Shown here in pieces: positions 1 through 8,104 of a stretch of DNA of 64,000 nt. Where the stretch lies: positions 110,650 through 174,649 of IMG/VR virus record IMGVR_UViG_3300027896_000001; one strand, given 5' to 3'. The stretch comes from a virus. The position numbers and the translations under genes were made by a program. Every line of letters begins with the position of its first letter. Positions within the stretch are counted from its first letter, which is position 1. The notes below the pieces were generated by a model. The model saw only the letters and a list, made by a program, of their open reading frames with translations, searched no databases and had not been told where the DNA came from.

Positions 1-414
1 AGTGATATTGAATTAAGAAAAAGATATAAATCGTATATTCAGCAACAACCGTCTTTCGATTATTTTACAAAAGAAGCTGCCAGAGGAAGAGGGCTTGCAA
101 GAGGAGTCGGCAGTATAATTGGCGGTACAGCACGACTGGGAGGAAAAGTAGTCAGAACGACATTGGGAGCATTAAATCCATTTGTGCCTAAAAAAATGCC
201 ATTAGGAAAAAAAGTTTTTAGATATACTGTACAGGGCGCTGCTGCGGGAGGTGTGGGTTACGGGATGGTCAACGCCGGCCGCGCCATAACAAGGCCAGGT
301 TCTCAAGGAGATTATAATACGCATTTAAGAAACAACCTTCTTGCTGGAAACATATCTCCAAATGAAATTTCTCCTATGGAACAACGAGGGGTTGCTGAAC
401 TGGGGACAAGATGA
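1..414 (+). CDS. Small virion-module protein, 5' end outside window
   Basis: The frame is open from base 1 to the stop at 412-414, so this is the 3' part of a longer gene; a TTG at 163 is an internal codon. The visible 137 residues are basic and rich in Gly, Ala and Arg, with a short TKEAAR segment near the start and a stretch that could be a membrane or ejection-type helix. The stop overlaps the next start (ATGA). Position just upstream of the prohead protease suggests a capsid or ejection protein. No family was recognised. Confidence 0.6.
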   Translation, partial: SDIELRKRYKSYIQQQPSFDYFTKEAARGRGLARGVGSIIGGTARLGGKVVRTTLGALNPFVPKKMPLGKKVFRYTVQGAAAGGVGYGMVNAGRAITRPGSQGDYNTHLRNNLLAGNISPNEISPMEQRGVAELGTR

Positions 415-665
415 AAATAAAATACTGGTTACCATTTTTCAGAAATGAACTTGAAAAAATAGCCATACCAATGATGCCTGTTCTTATGGGAGGCCTCACG
501 GTAATGCAGACAAAAGGCGATATAACTGAAACAAGAAAACAAAACAAACTTGAACCATTAAGGCAGAAAGAGCAATCTTTACAAACACCAGGATCAAATC
601 AGTATCAATTCGAAGGTGGAAAAAGAATTGACAATCAAGCAGCCACAGCTGCAAACTTATATTAA
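411..665 (+). CDS. Hypothetical small protein with LEKIA motif
   Basis: 84 residues, translationally coupled to the preceding gene by an ATGA overlap. The first third holds a short hydrophobic stretch preceded by LEKIA, a motif that recurs in neighbouring capsid-module proteins; the rest is polar and Gln-rich. Function unknown; context suggests a minor head protein. Confidence 0.6.
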   Translation: MKIKYWLPFFRNELEKIAIPMMPVLMGGLTVMQTKGDITETRKQNKLEPLRQKEQSLQTPGSNQYQFEGGKRIDNQAATAANLY

Positions 666-676
666 AGGGAGACACT

Positions 677-1225
677 ATGTCAAACGGAATAAAAGAAGCA
701 GCAGACACTCTTTTAAAAAGTGGAAAAATCACGAAGGAAGAATATGATTCTCTTGATTTCGAAAAGGTGGCTGTAAAACTTAATTCACTTGAACGTTATG
801 GAAAATTTGTAAAAACATTGTGGCCGATACCGGTTACTATAGGAGCAGGTGTTCTTGCTAAAGAACTCATTGTTGATCCAATAGTCGCTAATCAACAAAT
901 AAACGCTTCTTACAAATCACTTGCAGAAAAAACTCCGCAATTAGCCGGAGAAGATCAGGCAAAAATAAGAGACTATTTTGATGTTGTAAGAACATATTCT
1001 CCTCATTCAGCGGCAAATCCTCTTGTGGCTGGCGCGCTCGTTAATAAAATGATTCAATTTGGCGGCGTCGATCATAAGTTGATACAGGATATCATAGCAA
1101 TACAAGAAGGCAAATCAGCTCTCAATGTTCTTCCTCCTGTTATAACTGAAGGGGCGAAAACTCTTGCAAAAGCTTCGGGTGGAGGAGATAAAACAACATC
1201 TATAATTAATAAAATATATCCATAA
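677..1225 (+). CDS. Hypothetical protein with FEKVA motif and a hydrophobic segment
   Basis: 182 residues, preceded by a clear AAAGGGAG ribosome binding site. The N-terminal 30 residues look like a short helical domain (KSGKITKEEYDSL), followed by FEKVAVKL and one hydrophobic helix near residues 47-65. It sits in a tight run of co-directional genes ending in the prohead protease. Probably a minor structural or ejection protein; no family recognised. Confidence 0.65.
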   Translation: MSNGIKEAADTLLKSGKITKEEYDSLDFEKVAVKLNSLERYGKFVKTLWPIPVTIGAGVLAKELIVDPIVANQQINASYKSLAEKTPQLAGEDQAKIRDYFDVVRTYSPHSAANPLVAGALVNKMIQFGGVDHKLIQDIIAIQEGKSALNVLPPVITEGAKTLAKASGGGDKTTSIINKIYP

Positions 1226-1227
1226 TT

Positions 1228-1563
1228 ATGAATACAATAAAAACACTTCGAATAGCAATGGAAAAAGACGCATCTCTTCCAGGAGATATGGCTAAGGGTG
1301 TTTATAATTTTGTAAAAAAACAAAACCCTTGGGTTGTATTAGGTGGAACGGCAGGGTTAATAGGAGCCGGCGCATTAGCGACATATGCGGCTAAAAAAGT
1401 TCTTCCTACATTTCTTATATGGGATCAAAGCCGAAAAAACGAAGCAATGGATTACCAAACAATGCTATTAAGACAAATAGCTGATTCTGTAGAAAAGCCC
1501 GCGGCCTTACAGCCTCCAGGGACAGTTCCGGCGCAAAAATTACTGGTTGAACCTTTAGAATAG
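1228..1563 (+). CDS. Hypothetical single-helix membrane-like protein with MEKDA motif
   Basis: 111 residues starting 2 nt after the previous stop. The N-terminus carries MEKDASLPG, a variant of the EK-x-A motif of its neighbours. A Gly/Ala-rich hydrophobic helix lies around residues 35-55, and the C-terminal third is polar and Pro-rich. The role is unknown; genomic position suggests a virion-associated protein. Confidence 0.6.
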   Translation: MNTIKTLRIAMEKDASLPGDMAKGVYNFVKKQNPWVVLGGTAGLIGAGALATYAAKKVLPTFLIWDQSRKNEAMDYQTMLLRQIADSVEKPAALQPPGTVPAQKLLVEPLE

Positions 1564-1566
1564 AAT

Positions 1567-3528
1567 ATGATTAAATTCGTTGAATACGAAGCGTTTGATG
1601 AACATGGACAACATATTGTTCCTGTGAACAGTTTATATCATATGAACAAGGTTGCCTCTGGTTCATATTCTCCAGAATTAATGAAAGTAATTCTGAATAT
1701 GAAGCGTAGACAGGATCGGTACTATGTTGTCATTAACGCATTAGGTTCGTATGAAATATGGGGGTGCAATAGAAATGGTGATGCATTTCCTGAAATAGGA
1801 TTAACTCATAAATCCTTAAGAACAGATATGGGAACACCAAATGATTATGGATATAAAACTTTTGAATATTACGCAAGACTTTACAAGCATCATGTAAATA
1901 AAGATCCTAATAATTCTTTCGGAGAAATAGTATTTGCACACTGGAATCCCGTCACGCATCGAGTTGAGCTTATTGTTGCTATTAACATGGAGAATGGAAA
2001 AGATATTATAGACGCCCTTGAAAAGCAACAACAAGTAGCTGTGTCGATGGGATGTAAGGTAAAATGGGACCGATGCAGTATATGCGGAAACAAAGCGGCT
2101 ACGAGAGAAAAATACTGCAAGCATCTCAAAGACTATATGAGAGAAGTTGTTGATAAGGATTTGTCTGAAATATGGTCAACAGAAACTGGTCGAAGAATTA
2201 TTCCTGGAATGCAGGTTTTTGCCTACAATGATTTTCCAAGATTTTTTGATATATCCAGAGTCTATATCGGCGCAGACAGAACATCATACATACTTGGAAA
2301 AGCGGCGTCAAAGGGATATACCGCCTATTCAGCAGACATTGCCGACGCATTAGGCGTCACTGATAAAATGATTGATAAATTAGCAATAGTCGGGAAACAA
2401 GGTGAAATAGAAAAAGAACTTGGCGGAGCTGTCAGCGAAAGCGACATTGATAAGCCTGACACTGACGGTTCAGTTTCAAATATCGAGGAAATGAATGTAA
2501 TAAGAAAAGCCCTTGATGAAAAAATAAGACACACAATAGCCGCAGAACCGAAACTTCCAAATAATTTACTGGATTCGATGTCTGCGTCTTTACCTTTAGA
2601 AACAATTTTTTCTACTTTATTCGGACTCGGAATACACCCGAAACCGGTTGAATTCCAAAGAATCATCCTTGTAAAAATAAACCAAAAACCTCTTGCTGAT
2701 GAACTTGAGGAAAATAATACGGTTTTTGATTACAATGATGATTCAGAAACCACTCCTATTGAGTTGTCTAATTCTGATTTCAGCGACACTCTTGGGAAAG
2801 CGCTCACTCCATTTCTTCAGGAGAGAAGTTGCTTTCCAAGCATGCTTGGACCAAGAATACGCGCTGTTATCATCAAGACAGCTCAATTAAATAGGAATGG
2901 CCAACCTTGGCCGGAAACGGAAAAAAAGGAAATGAGAATTGATCCTAGGCTTGCTGCTCTGGGAGGGTTAGCTGCACTATATTCTGGATTAAAATTAAAG
3001 GCGCTCGGTTATGGAGCAAAGGATTTGGCAGCAATTTTTGCCAATAAACCTTGGTTAAGAACTCTTTTTGGCGGAAGTGTAATGTGGAAAATTTATGATG
3101 AAATTGATAAGGGAAATATAGAAAATCAAGCATTACCTTCTGCAACCGCTTACGCCAATATTTTACAGAATACAAATCTTTCAGGGCATATTGTTAAACA
3201 AGCAGCTCGTTTTATCAAGCCTAAATTCAGGACAGACCTTGGCAATTCTTTAGGATATGGGCTCCTTACAAGCGCAGTTGCGCTTCCATCAGCCTATGTC
3301 GCAAACGCCTGGAATCAGAAGTCAATGTATGAAAAAGGTGTTGAAGTCTTTCCAGGCGCAAACAAATTAACATCCAATCCCATAAGCACCGCCATAGTTG
3401 GCGGAGGTGGAATTGCAGCGGCTCATTATGGTGGAACTAAAATGATTGATAAGATAATGGGGCCCAAATTTGTAGACAGGGCTGGAAAAGTAATTAAGAG
3501 CGGAATAAAGAATGTCTTGAAAAGGTAA
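1567..3528 (+). CDS. Putative prohead (capsid maturation) protease with long C-terminal extension
   Basis: 653 residues. The N-terminal 170 residues look like a capsid maturation serine protease. A His pair at 108-109 (LYKHHVNKDP) and a Ser at 160 (QVAVSMG) are about 51 residues apart, close to the His/Ser spacing of HK97- and T4-type head proteases. They flank a strand-rich core (FGEIVFAHWNP). Directly after the Ser is a zinc-ribbon-like insert (C170, C173, C184, H186). The remaining ~450 residues are unlike a protease and end in hydrophobic Gly/Ala-rich stretches, so the protein may be a protease fused to another virion protein. It lies directly before the scaffold and capsid genes, the usual place for a maturation protease. 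Catalytic assignments are inferred from spacing and context only. Confidence 0.55.
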   Translation: MIKFVEYEAFDEHGQHIVPVNSLYHMNKVASGSYSPELMKVILNMKRRQDRYYVVINALGSYEIWGCNRNGDAFPEIGLTHKSLRTDMGTPNDYGYKTFEYYARLYKHHVNKDPNNSFGEIVFAHWNPVTHRVELIVAINMENGKDIIDALEKQQQVAVSMGCKVKWDRCSICGNKAATREKYCKHLKDYMREVVDKDLSEIWSTETGRRIIPGMQVFAYNDFPRFFDISRVYIGADRTSYILGKAASKGYTAYSADIADALGVTDKMIDKLAIVGKQGEIEKELGGAVSESDIDKPDTDGSVSNIEEMNVIRKALDEKIRHTIAAEPKLPNNLLDSMSASLPLETIFSTLFGLGIHPKPVEFQRIILVKINQKPLADELEENNTVFDYNDDSETTPIELSNSDFSDTLGKALTPFLQERSCFPSMLGPRIRAVIIKTAQLNRNGQPWPETEKKEMRIDPRLAALGGLAALYSGLKLKALGYGAKDLAAIFANKPWLRTLFGGSVMWKIYDEIDKGNIENQALPSATAYANILQNTNLSGHIVKQAARFIKPKFRTDLGNSLGYGLLTSAVALPSAYVANAWNQKSMYEKGVEVFPGANKLTSNPISTAIVGGGGIAAAHYGGTKMIDKIMGPKFVDRAGKVIKSGIKNVLKR

Positions 3529-3633
3529 TGCCGAGGTTTTATAATTAAATTGCGTCCTGGATATTATCTAAGTTATATTATTAACTGTTGAAACTGTTTA
3601 CAACCTTTTTTTCCTAAATAATGGAGGATCCAA

Positions 3634-4536
3634 ATGGAACGCAGAACCAGTCATTTTGAAGACCATCTCAGTGTCGTCGAAGCCGGCCACGAAAAAACCG
3701 CATCGAAACTCTCAGCAAAAGGACAAAATACAACCCTACTCGCCAAACTCGCCGCAGAACTCGGGCTTGAAGGCAATCCGCCAGTAGCAGAAGGACAGAA
3801 AGAACTTCCAGGACGCGAACCTTCAGAGGCCAGTACCGAAGTCGCTGCCGCAATGGACGGTGTCGCGAATCCGCAGCTTGTCGCGGCAGGGACAGACGTC
3901 GCGGCCCAGGCAATAGGAATGGAACCCAAGGTCGTCGGTGAGACCGATCCAGTCCTCATTGCGACAGGCGAAGGCGAAGTGACCGATGCCGAAAATCTGA
4001 ACCGTACCGAAGAGGCTGTCGCGGCCGCCGGTCGCGGAGCAGGCGGGGCGCAGGAAGGAAAACTTGAAACGGCGGCTGTCAATGCTCCTGAAAAAGCGGA
4101 AGCCGAAAAAGTCGGCCAGCTTATCGCCAGATCATTCCAAGCAACGTTGGAAAAAGACGCCGCGGATATCGAGTACACGGAAGCGCTCAATTTCCTCGCT
4201 GACAGGGGTATGCTGGACAATTATACGATTCGGGATCCCGGCCTCGAAAAAGTAGCATCGGAAGAAGTTGATGCACTCGAGAAAATCGCAAGCGGTCAGC
4301 CGCTTACGAGGGATGATGTCATCGCTGCCGCTGCCCAATATATCGAGGTCGAAAAAATCGCCGAAGAGGCAGATGCTCAAGGCCGCGCGGAAGCGCACGA
4401 GCTTGTGGAACAGGTTGCCGAGGAAGAGAAGCTTGCAGAGCTTGAGAACGAAGAGCAGGAAAAAATCGCCGAGCTTATGCAGGACGAGAACGTAGTCGCC
4501 GCGGTGAAGGTTCTGAAACAGTACAACCTCCTGTAA
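3634..4536 (+). CDS. Putative scaffold (prohead core) protein
   Basis: 300 residues, strongly acidic, Ala/Glu-rich and predicted mostly helical or disordered. It follows the protease and precedes the cement and capsid genes, the position of a scaffolding protein. It contains many copies of a short EK-(I/V/T/D/L)-A motif (HEKTA, LEKDA, LEKVA, LEKIA, VEKIA, EEKLA, QEKIA). The segment around EEADAQGRAEAHELV resembles helical scaffold tails in other large phages. A GGAGG site at 3621-3625 sets the start. GC content and codon choice are much higher than in the upstream genes, fitting a highly expressed head protein. The ~105-nt gap before it may hold a promoter. Confidence 0.6.
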   Translation: MERRTSHFEDHLSVVEAGHEKTASKLSAKGQNTTLLAKLAAELGLEGNPPVAEGQKELPGREPSEASTEVAAAMDGVANPQLVAAGTDVAAQAIGMEPKVVGETDPVLIATGEGEVTDAENLNRTEEAVAAAGRGAGGAQEGKLETAAVNAPEKAEAEKVGQLIARSFQATLEKDAADIEYTEALNFLADRGMLDNYTIRDPGLEKVASEEVDALEKIASGQPLTRDDVIAAAAQYIEVEKIAEEADAQGRAEAHELVEQVAEEEKLAELENEEQEKIAELMQDENVVAAVKVLKQYNLL

Positions 4537-4561
4537 TCACTCGTTGATATAGGAGCGTTCG

Positions 4562-5065
4562 ATGTTGATGAAAGAAACAAATATCGGCCGCCTTATCCTG
4601 GAAAATATCCCAATGGTTAAGGTGGCCGATAAAAATAAAAATTTCGACCCTTCCAGGGCTGTTGTAATCGCACAGGGATTGGCCAAGGTCGCATCATATC
4701 AGTACAATGAAAAGGTGTACCAGTCAGTCCAAGAAATGATGAAAATAGCCTCGGAATGTCTTGTCAATCTCAAATCCGCGTTCGACGAGGCAATGGAGAA
4801 AAATGCTCAGCTGCGCAAGGCGGCTGAAGTTCAATGCATCATAGAGGACATGATGCTTAATGGCCTTGTTGGAGAACACGAAGTTCAAGAGAAGGTCGCC
4901 GAACTTATGGGCAAAACTCCTGAAAAGCTTGAAATAATGAAAGAGGCTGTCAAGCTTGCCAGTGGCGGAAAGAGTGGAAATATTTTTTCATTGGAAGCGG
5001 ATTCTCCTATAATTAAAACCGCTTCTCAGAAACCTGGTATTTTTGATTCGGTAATTCCACAGTAA
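4562..5065 (+). CDS. Head assembly-associated helical protein (EK-x-A rich)
   Basis: 167 residues, mostly helical, starting at the first of two close ATGs with AGGAG six bases upstream. It repeats the same motif style as the scaffold gene (MVKVA, LAKVA, MMKIA, MEKNA, QEKVA, IIKTA). The similarity and adjacency suggest a scaffold partner or internal head protein. No known family was recognised. Confidence 0.6.
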   Translation: MLMKETNIGRLILENIPMVKVADKNKNFDPSRAVVIAQGLAKVASYQYNEKVYQSVQEMMKIASECLVNLKSAFDEAMEKNAQLRKAAEVQCIIEDMMLNGLVGEHEVQEKVAELMGKTPEKLEIMKEAVKLASGGKSGNIFSLEADSPIIKTASQKPGIFDSVIPQ

Positions 5066-5086
5066 TCACAAACAAAGGAGTATCAC

Positions 5087-5608
5087 ATGTTGGAAATTCT
5101 TACCCCACTTAATAAGTGCGAACGCGTATCTCGGCAGATCGCCCCTGCAACATTTGTTGCAAAACCGGGCGAATGGGCTCAGGTTGAGTCCGACGGTTCA
5201 CTGATCAATGTAGAGGCCGGCGTAAATGCAAAAATCAACAAACTCGTTATTGGCAGTGCATCATCGAACCAATACGAGTCTCATGACGTTGAGGTGGGGC
5301 GCATCACCTCGATGGAAAGCCATGGAATCCGCTGCAAGGTCGATACTGTTGGTTTTCACGATGTTGTTTCCCAGGGCGACGAACTCGTCGTTTCGAGCGC
5401 GTCGGATTCCCTTGGCAAACTGATGTCGGTCAACAGGGCAGCTTCGGGAACATACGAGGTTGTTGCAAGGGCAGAAGAAGTGAATCTCACAACCGGCTAT
5501 CTCATTTTCAGAACCGTGTCTCCGTATATGAAGGCCGTTTCTCACGCAAGTACGAGCGCGAGTGCTTCGGCCAGCCCGTCGGCAAGTGTGTCGGCGAGTC
5601 CTTCCTAG
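5087..5608 (+). CDS. Putative capsid cement/decoration protein with C-terminal Ser-Pro-Ala tail
   Basis: 173 residues. The first ~145 residues form a small beta-rich domain with the run KPGEWAQVESDGSL, then YESHDVEVGRIT and a GDELVVS strand, typical of capsid-stabilising beta-barrel proteins. The last ~25 residues are a low-complexity Ser/Ala/Pro tail. A paralogue at 8105-8821 shares the core domain (NKLVIGS, YESHD, MESHG) but has its low-complexity arm at the N-terminus. It sits immediately before the major capsid gene, as decoration genes often do. Role inferred from fold-like pattern and position. Confidence 0.6.
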   Translation: MLEILTPLNKCERVSRQIAPATFVAKPGEWAQVESDGSLINVEAGVNAKINKLVIGSASSNQYESHDVEVGRITSMESHGIRCKVDTVGFHDVVSQGDELVVSSASDSLGKLMSVNRAASGTYEVVARAEEVNLTTGYLIFRTVSPYMKAVSHASTSASASASPSASVSASPS

Positions 5609-5623
5609 TCAATAAAAAGGTTG

Positions 5624-5646
5624 GGGCCGTACCTTTAAATCGGCCC
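5624..5646 (+). terminator. Short GC hairpin between cement and capsid genes
   Basis: GGGCCG (5624-5629) and CGGCCC (5641-5646) form a 6-bp stem with an 11-nt loop just after the cement gene. The T-tract after it is weak, so it may attenuate or protect mRNA rather than terminate fully. Confidence 0.4.
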
Positions 5647-5709
5647 ACGTTTAACTGAACGAAATCAGTAAAACTAAAAGTTTCTAAACCAAATTAAAAG
5701 GAGCCAAGT

Positions 5710-6738
5710 ATGTTGCGAGATCTTTCTGCGGTCCAGTTTAACGAGGCCTTCCTCGAAAAAATTGCGACCATTGAAGGGCAGGCGCAACTTACAGAGGCCG
5801 GTCGTCAATACGTCAAGACCGAGCTTCTGGAAGCTGCGTTTTCGCGCGCGATAATTCCCCAGGAACCAGTCACGACATCTGATTGTCAGAGGAACATCAA
5901 CGACAATTCCCTGTACATCATTCGCGACATCGAACCCGAGGCAGCGGCCGTCGGCGTCGACAACCTGGGTGAGCCCAATGGCAAATACGTGAAGGGTGAA
6001 AGGTACATCATCCCGATCGTGAACTTTGCCACAAACCGGTTCCAGATCACCGTGGAAGACCTTCGTGCGTACCAGTACAAAATCACGAAGCGTATCGAGG
6101 ACAAATCGGTGCCAGTCCTCGAAAAATTGGAAGACAAGTTCTTCCTTCGTCTCGTCGGCGCCGCTGTTGGTGTTGCCTCTGCCGGTTCCCAAAAAGCCGT
6201 TGCATACGCGGCCGGCGACAACACTCTGGAAATTTCGACACGCGACATCGTCAAGATCAAGAACACTCTCGCGTCTGGCATCAATGGCAGCGATGCAAAG
6301 CGCAAAGAGGTCGGCTGCATTCTCATGTGCCAGGAAGCATTCGAAACCGCAGTCATTCTGCCGAGTGCCGGCGATGACTTCGGTAAGGACCGTGTTCTGA
6401 ATGGTATCTCTTCGGATACCCTCTTCGGAACAAAGGTCGTTCGGACAATCAAGAGCGATGTTCTGCCGCGCGGCCACATGTGGGCCTTCACGACCCCGGA
6501 CTTTTTCGGCCACAATTTCGCATTGGGCGATCCCAATTTCGAAATCAAGTCGAACTTCGGGCTCATCGAATGGCAGACGAAGGAATCAATCGGAATGGGT
6601 ATCGGGAACGCCCTTTCCGCAGCGCTTATGACTCTCAAGGGTTCCGTGAATCCGGGCGGGTCGACCCCTCTCGTGGTTACATCAGACGGAACAGTTCCTC
6701 AGGCAATTCTGGATTACTACGCTTCTCTAAAGGTGTAA
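5710..6738 (+). CDS. Major capsid protein, HK97-fold type (putative)
   Basis: 342 residues with strong AAAAGGAG upstream. It has an N-terminal helical arm with the EK-x-A motif (FLEKIATIEG), which may be removed in maturation. A central region (ERYIIPIVNFATNRFQITVEDL, then a long helix with ERIEDK-type charges) fits an E-loop and spine helix, and the C-terminal half is strand-rich. Length, position after protease, scaffold and cement genes, C-rich codon choice and a strong terminator just behind it all fit the major capsid protein. Long open frames on the opposite strand are by-products of codon bias. Confidence 0.75.
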   Translation: MLRDLSAVQFNEAFLEKIATIEGQAQLTEAGRQYVKTELLEAAFSRAIIPQEPVTTSDCQRNINDNSLYIIRDIEPEAAAVGVDNLGEPNGKYVKGERYIIPIVNFATNRFQITVEDLRAYQYKITKRIEDKSVPVLEKLEDKFFLRLVGAAVGVASAGSQKAVAYAAGDNTLEISTRDIVKIKNTLASGINGSDAKRKEVGCILMCQEAFETAVILPSAGDDFGKDRVLNGISSDTLFGTKVVRTIKSDVLPRGHMWAFTTPDFFGHNFALGDPNFEIKSNFGLIEWQTKESIGMGIGNALSAALMTLKGSVNPGGSTPLVVTSDGTVPQAILDYYASLKV

Positions 6739-6764
6739 GCCTGAAAGAAAGCGTATCGTTGGCG

Positions 6765-6799
6765 AAAAAAAAGGCCTGGCCCATCGGCCGGGCCTTTTT
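6765..6799 (+). terminator. Strong bidirectional rho-independent terminator after capsid gene
   Basis: An A-run, a GGCC-T-GGCC/GGCC-G-GGCC stem with a short loop, and a T-run form a near-symmetric terminator 26 nt after the capsid stop. It would separate the abundant head-protein message from the next gene. Confidence 0.85.
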
Positions 6800-6822
6800 G
6801 ACAAGAAATAAGAAGGTTTATT

Positions 6823-7314
6823 ATGGCACTATCATTAAGCGAATATAGAGATGCGTTGCGCACGTTTCTTAAGGATAGCCCTGAACTAAATAGATTGTTA
6901 AAATTTGAAAAAGAAAACACAGATCCTCAATTGGATCTTTATTTAAATATGGCAATTGGTTTCTTGAATTCAATTCCACCTTACATAGGGCCGTTTAGTT
7001 GGGAAAATTTTCCGATACCAAATCTTGTAATACATCAAGCCACAATTGAATCTTTAATATCAAATAGTATTGTTCAGGCAAGAAATGAATTAACTTATAA
7101 TAACGGCGGCGTCACTCTTAAAGTTGCAGACGGCGCAAGATACGTCACGATTATTCAATTAATATATCGCGCAACCGATCAGGAAATAAGCGCATTGAAA
7201 AACATAAAAATAGCCATCAATATTCAACAGGGATATGGCGGCGTTTCAAGCCCATATTCCTATTTGCATGGAAGATCAGCAATTCTTAATCCCAATTCAA
7301 TATTGGCTGGATAA
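6823..7314 (+). CDS. Putative head-tail connector or neck protein
   Basis: 163 residues, AT-rich codons. The N-terminal half is helical (LSLSEYRDALRTFLKD, then an aromatic stretch IPPYIGPFSWENFPI) and the C-terminal half mixed. The first gene after the capsid terminator often encodes an adaptor or completion protein, but no motif proves this. Ribosome binding site is weak (AGAAGG). Confidence 0.4.
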   Translation: MALSLSEYRDALRTFLKDSPELNRLLKFEKENTDPQLDLYLNMAIGFLNSIPPYIGPFSWENFPIPNLVIHQATIESLISNSIVQARNELTYNNGGVTLKVADGARYVTIIQLIYRATDQEISALKNIKIAINIQQGYGGVSSPYSYLHGRSAILNPNSILAG

Positions 7315-7330
7315 TTAAAAAGGAGTATTC

Positions 7331-8071
7331 ATGGAACAGACAACTCTTAAAAAACAGGCTTGTGATGCAGGCAGAAGAGCAGCTTCTGCAGCTAAAAAAA
7401 GCATGCCTATGAAAAAACTCGCCCAAGGAGATTCAACAGCTTTTGACGAACGTGTTCCATCAAACGATGTAGGAATGCAAATGTCAGAAACTCAAGGTCA
7501 ACCCCAGCCAATGAAAGAAGCTGACCTTGCTCCTGGTTCAGATCAATATGCAGCCGTTCCAAACGCAGAAGGATTTCAAAATGCGGAAGGAATGGATGAA
7601 GGATTGCCGGCTGCGCCCCCGGAGATGATAGGGGCGGCCCATTCGTTTTTAGGCCCGGATGTCATGCAGGCCGCAATAGGAGGCGACCCAAACGCTCAGG
7701 ACCTCATAGCGCGAACAGCAGCGCAGGTAGGAAGCGCTTTCATGACTATGTCTGCCAATACCCAGCCTCAGCAGGATATGGGCGCACAGCCAGGCATGGA
7801 GGGCATGGAAGGTCAGGAACAGGCTCAGATGGCTCCGCCAGCAATTACCTCTCCTGAAGAGGATTTGGCGGCCGAACTGGTGCCAAATGTGATTTCTCCA
7901 GTCCCACAGGCCGGAATGAATCAAGGGATGGCAGAACCAATTCCTGGTCAGTCCGCTCCAGAAGGGGCAGCTCCTGCCGAAGGAGAGCCAGAAGGTGAAG
8001 GAGAAAATCAGAAAGTCGATATAGGAACTGTTGCAAAATTAATCAATCTTGCGAAAGCAGGAAAAATTTAA
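7331..8071 (+). CDS. Acidic low-complexity virion-module protein
   Basis: 246 residues with AAAGGAG upstream. The first 35 residues are basic (KKQACDAGRRAAS, MKKLAQGD); the rest is acidic and rich in Gln, Met, Pro, Gly and Glu, ending in a short helix (IGTVAKLINLAKAGKI). Little globular structure is expected in the middle. It could be an internal head or assembly-chaperone protein. No homologue recognised. Confidence 0.5.
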   Translation: MEQTTLKKQACDAGRRAASAAKKSMPMKKLAQGDSTAFDERVPSNDVGMQMSETQGQPQPMKEADLAPGSDQYAAVPNAEGFQNAEGMDEGLPAAPPEMIGAAHSFLGPDVMQAAIGGDPNAQDLIARTAAQVGSAFMTMSANTQPQQDMGAQPGMEGMEGQEQAQMAPPAITSPEEDLAAELVPNVISPVPQAGMNQGMAEPIPGQSAPEGAAPAEGEPEGEGENQKVDIGTVAKLINLAKAGKI

Positions 8072-8104
8072 TCTGAATTTTCAATCAACTTAAAGGAGAA
8101 ACCT

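Noticed and set aside
3651-4220. 189-codon minus-strand frame opposite the scaffold gene
   Set aside because: Codon-bias shadow with Ser/Ala-rich low-complexity translation and no supporting signals.
5674-6638. Long minus-strand frames (up to 279 codons) opposite the capsid gene
   Set aside because: They arise from the C-rich third positions of the sense gene; no family or ribosome site.
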